In this document: piece by piece, positions 59,788 to 64,000 of the stretch | Layout of the letters: each line of letters begins with the position of its first letter | How positions within the stretch are numbered: position 1 is the stretch's first letter | Origin: Liriodendron chinense | Taxonomy: Eukaryota > Streptophyta > Magnoliopsida > Magnoliales > Magnoliaceae | NCBI GenBank assembly: GCA_003013855.2 | Contig: ML058387.1 | Coordinates: 5,146,001 to 5,210,000 of the forward strand | Length of the DNA: 64,000 nt | Direction: 5' to 3' | Made by a program: the position numbers and the translations under genes | The notes under the pieces: model-generated | The model's database searches: none | The model's input: only the letters and a program-made list of their open reading frames with translations | What the model was told of the DNA's origin: nothing

Positions 59788-60716
59788 GATCCTGTGTATC
59801 AGGATGATTGATCTCCTAGTCTGATGGAGGTATAGAGTAGTTAGGATTAGGATTTTGCTGCTTTTGTTTTCGTTTTCATAGGTTTGTTAGAAGGAGGAAG
59901 ATTCATTTCACTCTCTCAGGTATATCATTCCTCACTCCCTTTTATTTTCAAATTGCTCTCATGTTTTGCTCATTGCGCATCTTTTACATTGAGGACAATG
60001 CAAGATTTGGTTGGGGGGTGTAGGACCGCTTGGATGAATCCAGCGATTTGCAACATTCAAGCAATCATGTGAAATTTTTTCGATTTTTTAAAAATTCGAA
60101 ACTCTTTTGGAAAACATTAGTTTATGCATTCGAGTTGATATGAGCATAAGAGGAGGAGATATGAAGTGTATGGGCTGGATGTCTGAATCTCTCATGCATA
60201 ATGGTTTTATATGTGAACTCCCCTATTTTTGTGATTGATAGAAAATCTGAACACTTTTACACCTAGTTCACATTACACGATTTTCATGAGTTGAAGGGAT
60301 TATGTGATTTGGATTAGCTAGACTTTGAATTAAGTATTGAGAAATCAGGCCGGGGTACTTTGTCCATCCTTGTCCATGGGAAAATAATGAAAGATATGGA
60401 TTTTTAAAAATCCACTCATGTGCAGTAGGACTCTCATCCTTAGTTGATTTCATGGCACTGAGTGCATTGTTGTCCAAAATGTGTCCTTGGATGATGGACT
60501 TTTCTTACCTGAGGCATGCCATGCCACCTTCTTTAAGGCAGGCCTTACTTTTTCCAATGGGTCCAATACATATCCTAAGTGACACATGGAGTTGGACTTT
60601 AGATTTGCATTTGAATGCGAGTCCAATCCCATGGGTTTTCTTGGATGAGAATTTGGATTTTAATGGGTAAAGGATAGGGACTTACCTTGCCAAGCTTGTA
60701 GGATCCATGGCGGATG
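59788..60716 (+). mobile_element. Athila post-pol non-coding region
   Basis: The phrase acattgaggacaatgcaag, then tttggttggggggtgt (about 60007-60022), is the type of block that follows pol in Athila elements; the G-run is a candidate polypurine-like tract. No LTR start matching 52153 follows within the window. Confidence 0.55.
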
Positions 60717-62195
60717 GTACCAGGGGCCACCAGTGGTTGACGAGGATGACCTGCTTTCATTGTCCGCCGAGGGGACCACATGTGTTCCCTAGCTATGGAG
60801 CATCACCCTTCCTGCTATCAAGGGTCGAGGTACCAGGGATCGCGGGACAATTGGATGAAGGAGCCACAGCCCTTGCTTGAGCGAGTACTAGATGGTACTC
60901 CTTTTGCTGGCCTCCTCACCCTAACGCTTCCATAATAACGACGCCAACCGATGATGCTTGCGGCCTTTGTGAGAGGTGGCGGATGAGACCCACACCTTTC
61001 AACGCTCCCTTGTGGAGAATGGGGATAACCCCTTTGGACATTTACATGCAGATAGGTTTCCCATTTCATGGGGCAATTGTCCCTCAAGTTAGCTCTTTAG
61101 CTTCCTCTCTCTTCCACTGATTGGCTAGCGGCTTGTTGGTGACGTCCCTCCTGAGGGTGAATTCCAAGGCCATCAAGTGAAGATGCGATGGTTTTACAAC
61201 AATTTTGCTTCCGTCGTCCCTACCACCGAGCGAGAGGCCCTCCACAAGGCGCGGGCCATGATCACTTATGCTTTTGGATCCTTTCTTTTTTGCCATGCGA
61301 ATGAGAGAGTTGATCCTAAATTTCTTCGTTTAGTCGAGGATCTTCATCACCCCTATAACTGGAATGGGGCCATCCTGACCCGTCTCTTTCAAGGTCTGGA
61401 CAAGACCTGTCGGCAATAAGCCGGTCCTTCACAGGCTTCTGGCCTGTTGTTGAGGTACCTCTTCTTTCATCCTCTTTGGAGCCGTTTGCCTCCTTTCTCT
61501 CTCTGATCATTAAATGTACTTTCATCCAGACTTGCTTTTATGACCATTTTCCGCATCTTGCGCCGAGGATGCGAGATGACATTGAACCCGCTCAGTATCG
61601 CCACATGTACTGGCATCAGCAGAATCGTCAGCGGAACTCCCGAGTTCCCGGGACAATTGGCGTGCTGATATAGACGGGCTGACCGTCGAGGACGTAAGTA
61701 TCTTGCTTGTCTTTGTCCTTGTACTGTACTTGTAACTGATCGTGGTAACCTCTTCGGCTGCAGTTTGCCCGGATGCCGTACGCTAGTTTCCCTCTCTACT
61801 ACACACCCCAGCGCGTGGAGGCATATGATTGCTTCATGTCTCCGTATTATGCTTTCTGACGCTGAGTCCTTCCAATGGTACTTGGGAGAGAGATTGCTTC
61901 GGCAAGTCACTGGGGTAGCTCGGTCCCCTGTTCTGCACCTCCTCCGCTGCTCGGATGCCAGCTGATGAGAGAGTTGAGGCTCTGGTGGGCCAGCCTGGCT
62001 TCCGTTTCACGATCCCGGATCGTGATTATGACGAGTGGTATCTGCTATTTGGCCAGGGGCCTTGCTTCCTTCGCTTTATGTTCCAGGTGGCCGTCGCAGG
62101 TATGCTGGAGGTTCAGTGACTGCTCCTTTGATGGATCTTTATGTCGGGAGCGGGACGCGAGGAGGGGCGATGATGATTATGTTGGTGACTTGTAG
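60717..62195 (+). pseudogene. Plant mobile domain (PMD) gene relic
   Basis: Recognisable pieces in order: LCERWRMRPTPFNAPLWR with GITPLDIYMQIGFPFHG (60970-61070), QVKMRWFYNNFASVVP (61180-61220), FLRLVEDLHHPYNWNGAI (61320-61375), TCFYDHFPHLAPRM (61532-61572), a PYASFPLYYTPQRVEAY block (61770-61825) and FQWYLGERLLRQVTG (61870-61915). These follow the PMD order W-R-P...G-L-P...W-F...Y...F-P. Likely introns are gag|gtacctc...cag (about 61454-61531) and gac|gtaagt...cag (about 61693-61764). Frame breaks near 60740, 61090, 61650 and 61850 and stops prevent a product as written. It is on the same strand as, and directly downstream of, Athila pol. Confidence 0.72.
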
Positions 62196-62335
62196 CTGGC
62201 TCTGCTTGTATGGCTTGTAATTTTTTTTCCTCTATCTTTGTATCAAGCTCTTTTGAATGAATATACATGGTCTTTGATTTTTTCTCCAAATTTCTTGATG
62301 ATGATCTGGATGCTTTGACTCTTGACTTATTCCTT

Positions 62336-62850
62336 CATGATTTGTGATTCCTCAACTGCATGGACAATGACTTGAACGGTTCAGATCGCTTGTTTAGGCC
62401 CTGCGGGCCCACTTGATGATTGGATCTGGATTTTTAGCCCTCTTTGATGATTGGTACCTTTGATCTTGCCACTCCATGACTTGTATAAGCTTTCCAATGG
62501 TTTGGATCTTGATGATTTGGCCCTTGAATGGTTCAGACTTGATGGATTTGGCCCTGTGGGCCCACTTGAGACCTTAGCTTTACTTTGGGGCACTTCTTTT
62601 GATGATTTGTGAGGTTAGGAATGCTTCTCATGGGTGGATGATGGCTTGAACGTCTCTGATCGCTTGATTTGGCTTTGTGGGCCCACTTGATGATTAGATC
62701 TTGGATTCTGGCCCTTCTTGTGATGATCAAACCTTTGATCTTGTTGTTTGACGGCTCATGTAGGTTCTTCAATGGTTTAGATCGTGATGATCTAGTCTTT
62801 GAATGGCTTGGATTGCTTGTGGCCCCCACTTGATCACCTTTCCTTCTCTT
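62336..62850 (+). repeat. Tandem duplication, period about 264 bp
   Basis: Unit 1 starts near 62336 and unit 2 near 62600. Both contain atgatttgtga, tgtgggcccacttgatgatt (ctgcgggcccacttgatgatt in unit 1), cctttgatcttg and caatggtttggat/caatggtttagat. The word gatgatttgg recurs throughout. Confidence 0.75.
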
Positions 62851-62854
62851 TGGC

Positions 62855-63865
62855 TTGATCAGCCCTATTCCGTCACATTGCTTCATGATTGGACCAGTGG
62901 GGCACCTTTTGTATGATCTTGATCATCTTCAGTCGAAATCTGGAGTGGACCGGAGCCTTGGGCGGCCCACGGAGCGCCATCTGCTGACGTGGACTGTCAG
63001 CCTCACCTACCAAAAGCCCTGGAGCCAATCCCCGCGGAGAGAGGGGACCGCGTCCGTACGGGCGGCCCAGGGCAGGCCGCCCAGAGCTCGTCTCTTGAGC
63101 GGCCTGGGCTGGCTCGTGCTCGGACATTCTCTGGTCCCTGTTGCTGCTGTCCCCACCTGCTGTGTACGTTCAGGTTCGATTCCAACAATGAATCTTCTCT
63201 TTGTCTCCTCTTTCATCATCATCTTGTCTTCATCTTGGTTTGTCCTTTCTTGGGCAATGGATGGTGGGGATTTATGGGCTGTGGGGGCTGTTCATGGTGG
63301 GTCCCACACTTCAGAGAGTATTGAAGGCTTTAATGATGGAGAGATTTCTTTAATGGATGGTGGAGATGGTGCATTGAATGGAAGCATTGATGAGGGGCTT
63401 GGGATGGTGGTTGATGGAGCTTTGAATAGCTCCATTAATGGTGGGATGGCTGGATTTTCTGATTTGAATGGGGCCCTCATTATGGGAGGAATGGATGGTA
63501 TGGATGAGATGATGGGATGGGACATAGGTGAGGCTATGCATCCCTTGAGTGTGGGTCCCATGGATGATGTGATGGACGGTGATGATGGGACTATGAGGGA
63601 CATAGATGGGCTGATCTCATGTCTGGATGGTATGGATGGCTCAGATGGTACCTTTGACGGTTTGGATGCTCTGGATGAGGGCCGAGATGTGCGGTATACT
63701 TGCTTGGGTGGACTTGATGTGATCATTGATGATGTCCCCTTGATGATGGACGGTGTGGATGCCTCGATGATCCCTTTGATCGGTCAGGATGATGATTGGA
63801 TTCATGATTCCTACTGGAGAGGGCCGCAGGTCCGGATCTGGCCGTTGATTCTTCGATCGGGGTAG
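62855..63865 (+). CDS. Gly/Asp/Met-rich open frame, possibly spurious
   Basis: There are 336 codons without a stop. From the internal ATG at 63187 the first 23 residues (MNLLFVSSFIIILSSSWFVL then SWA) look like a secretion signal and are followed by about 200 residues dominated by Gly, Asp, Met and Leu with no fold that I recognise. The DNA is biased to gatgg/ggatgg, which lacks stops in this frame. The same word type fills the tandem repeat just upstream, so the frame may be fortuitous. The opposite strand is also open (63292-63726, Pro/Ser-rich), which argues for compositional bias. It lies in the slot between Athila pol and the unseen 3' LTR. Confidence 0.25.
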   Translation: MISPIPSHCFMIGPVGHLLYDLDHLQSKSGVDRSLGRPTERHLLTWTVSLTYQKPWSQSPRREGTASVRAAQGRPPRARLLSGLGWLVLGHSLVPVAAVPTCCVRSGSIPTMNLLFVSSFIIILSSSWFVLSWAMDGGDLWAVGAVHGGSHTSESIEGFNDGEISLMDGGDGALNGSIDEGLGMVVDGALNSSINGGMAGFSDLNGALIMGGMDGMDEMMGWDIGEAMHPLSVGPMDDVMDGDDGTMRDIDGLISCLDGMDGSDGTFDGLDALDEGRDVRYTCLGGLDVIIDDVPLMMDGVDASMIPLIGQDDDWIHDSYWRGPQVRIWPLILRSG

Positions 63866-64000
63866 CCGGGACCCTTTTGGATGGTTCAGATGTATTCTTT
63901 GACGGTCAGATTAGCCAGGATGCCACGATGTGCGGTGTGATCTTCACTGATAGTCCTTTTGATGGGAGCATTGTCCTTCCTTGGTCATCGGCCCTTTGCG
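63866..64000. other. gat-rich continuation to window end
   Basis: It continues the same gatgg/tttgacgg-type composition. No feature is supported. Confidence 0.4.

Noticed and set aside
60450..60670. Athila 3' LTR start near cattgttgtcc
   Set aside because: The following sequence does not match the 5' LTR (52153 onward) in any stretch that I could align.
63292..63726. 144-residue Pro/Ser-rich minus-strand protein
   Set aside because: It is the antisense of the gatgg-biased stretch; both strands are open because of composition.

Overview
The window reads as nuclear DNA of a flowering plant. It has GT-AG introns, LTR retrotransposons of the Ty1/copia and Ty3/gypsy (Athila) types, hAT-like elements with 8-bp target duplications, and genes of the plant mobile domain (PMD) superfamily. 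Its most abundant repeat is a palindromic element of about 0.45-0.55 kb, with arms like gtggggcccaccatgatg and a 9-bp target duplication. I associate this repeat with magnoliid genomes, but that is recall and was not checked here. The region is gene-poor. I see one plausible gene, one PMD pseudogene and no tRNA, rRNA or CRISPR.

Layout. Positions 1-8855 are 'block A', an unclassified sequence related to block C (14520-15.9 kb), D (33.7-33.9 kb) and B (34.67-39.05 kb). Block A is broken by a solo LTR (469-1267) and a complete but dead copia element (2276-7873). Positions 8.9-16 kb hold hAT-like and other terminal-inverted-repeat elements and MITEs. A three-exon gene of the PMD/DUF7745 kind lies on the minus strand at 16397-18228. 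Its 5' end and upstream flank are repeated at 40.8-41.8 kb. Positions 19-24 kb hold MITEs, two neighbouring hAT elements and another TIR element. Positions 24.9-33.2 kb are old gypsy LTR material with a second solo LTR, a TIR element holding three MITEs, and an RNase H/integrase relic. Positions 34-49 kb are block B and a dense run of foldback MITEs, including one whose arms resemble snRNA promoters.

Positions 49.1-64 kb are dominated by an Athila-type element: 5' LTR 52153-53797, PBS, then gag-protease-RT-RNase H-integrase to 59787. No 3' LTR is seen. The LTR carries seven palindromes at a period of about 52 bp. The reading frames are well kept but cut by about a dozen 1-nt indels with no nonsense substitution that I found. 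Downstream on the same strand, in the slot before the expected 3' LTR, are a PMD pseudogene (60717-62195), a tandem repeat and a Gly/Asp-rich open frame.

The blocks act as a dating system. Because A, B and C are paralogous, several insertions in one copy have a clean empty site in another, which fixes element ends and target duplications directly from the sequence.
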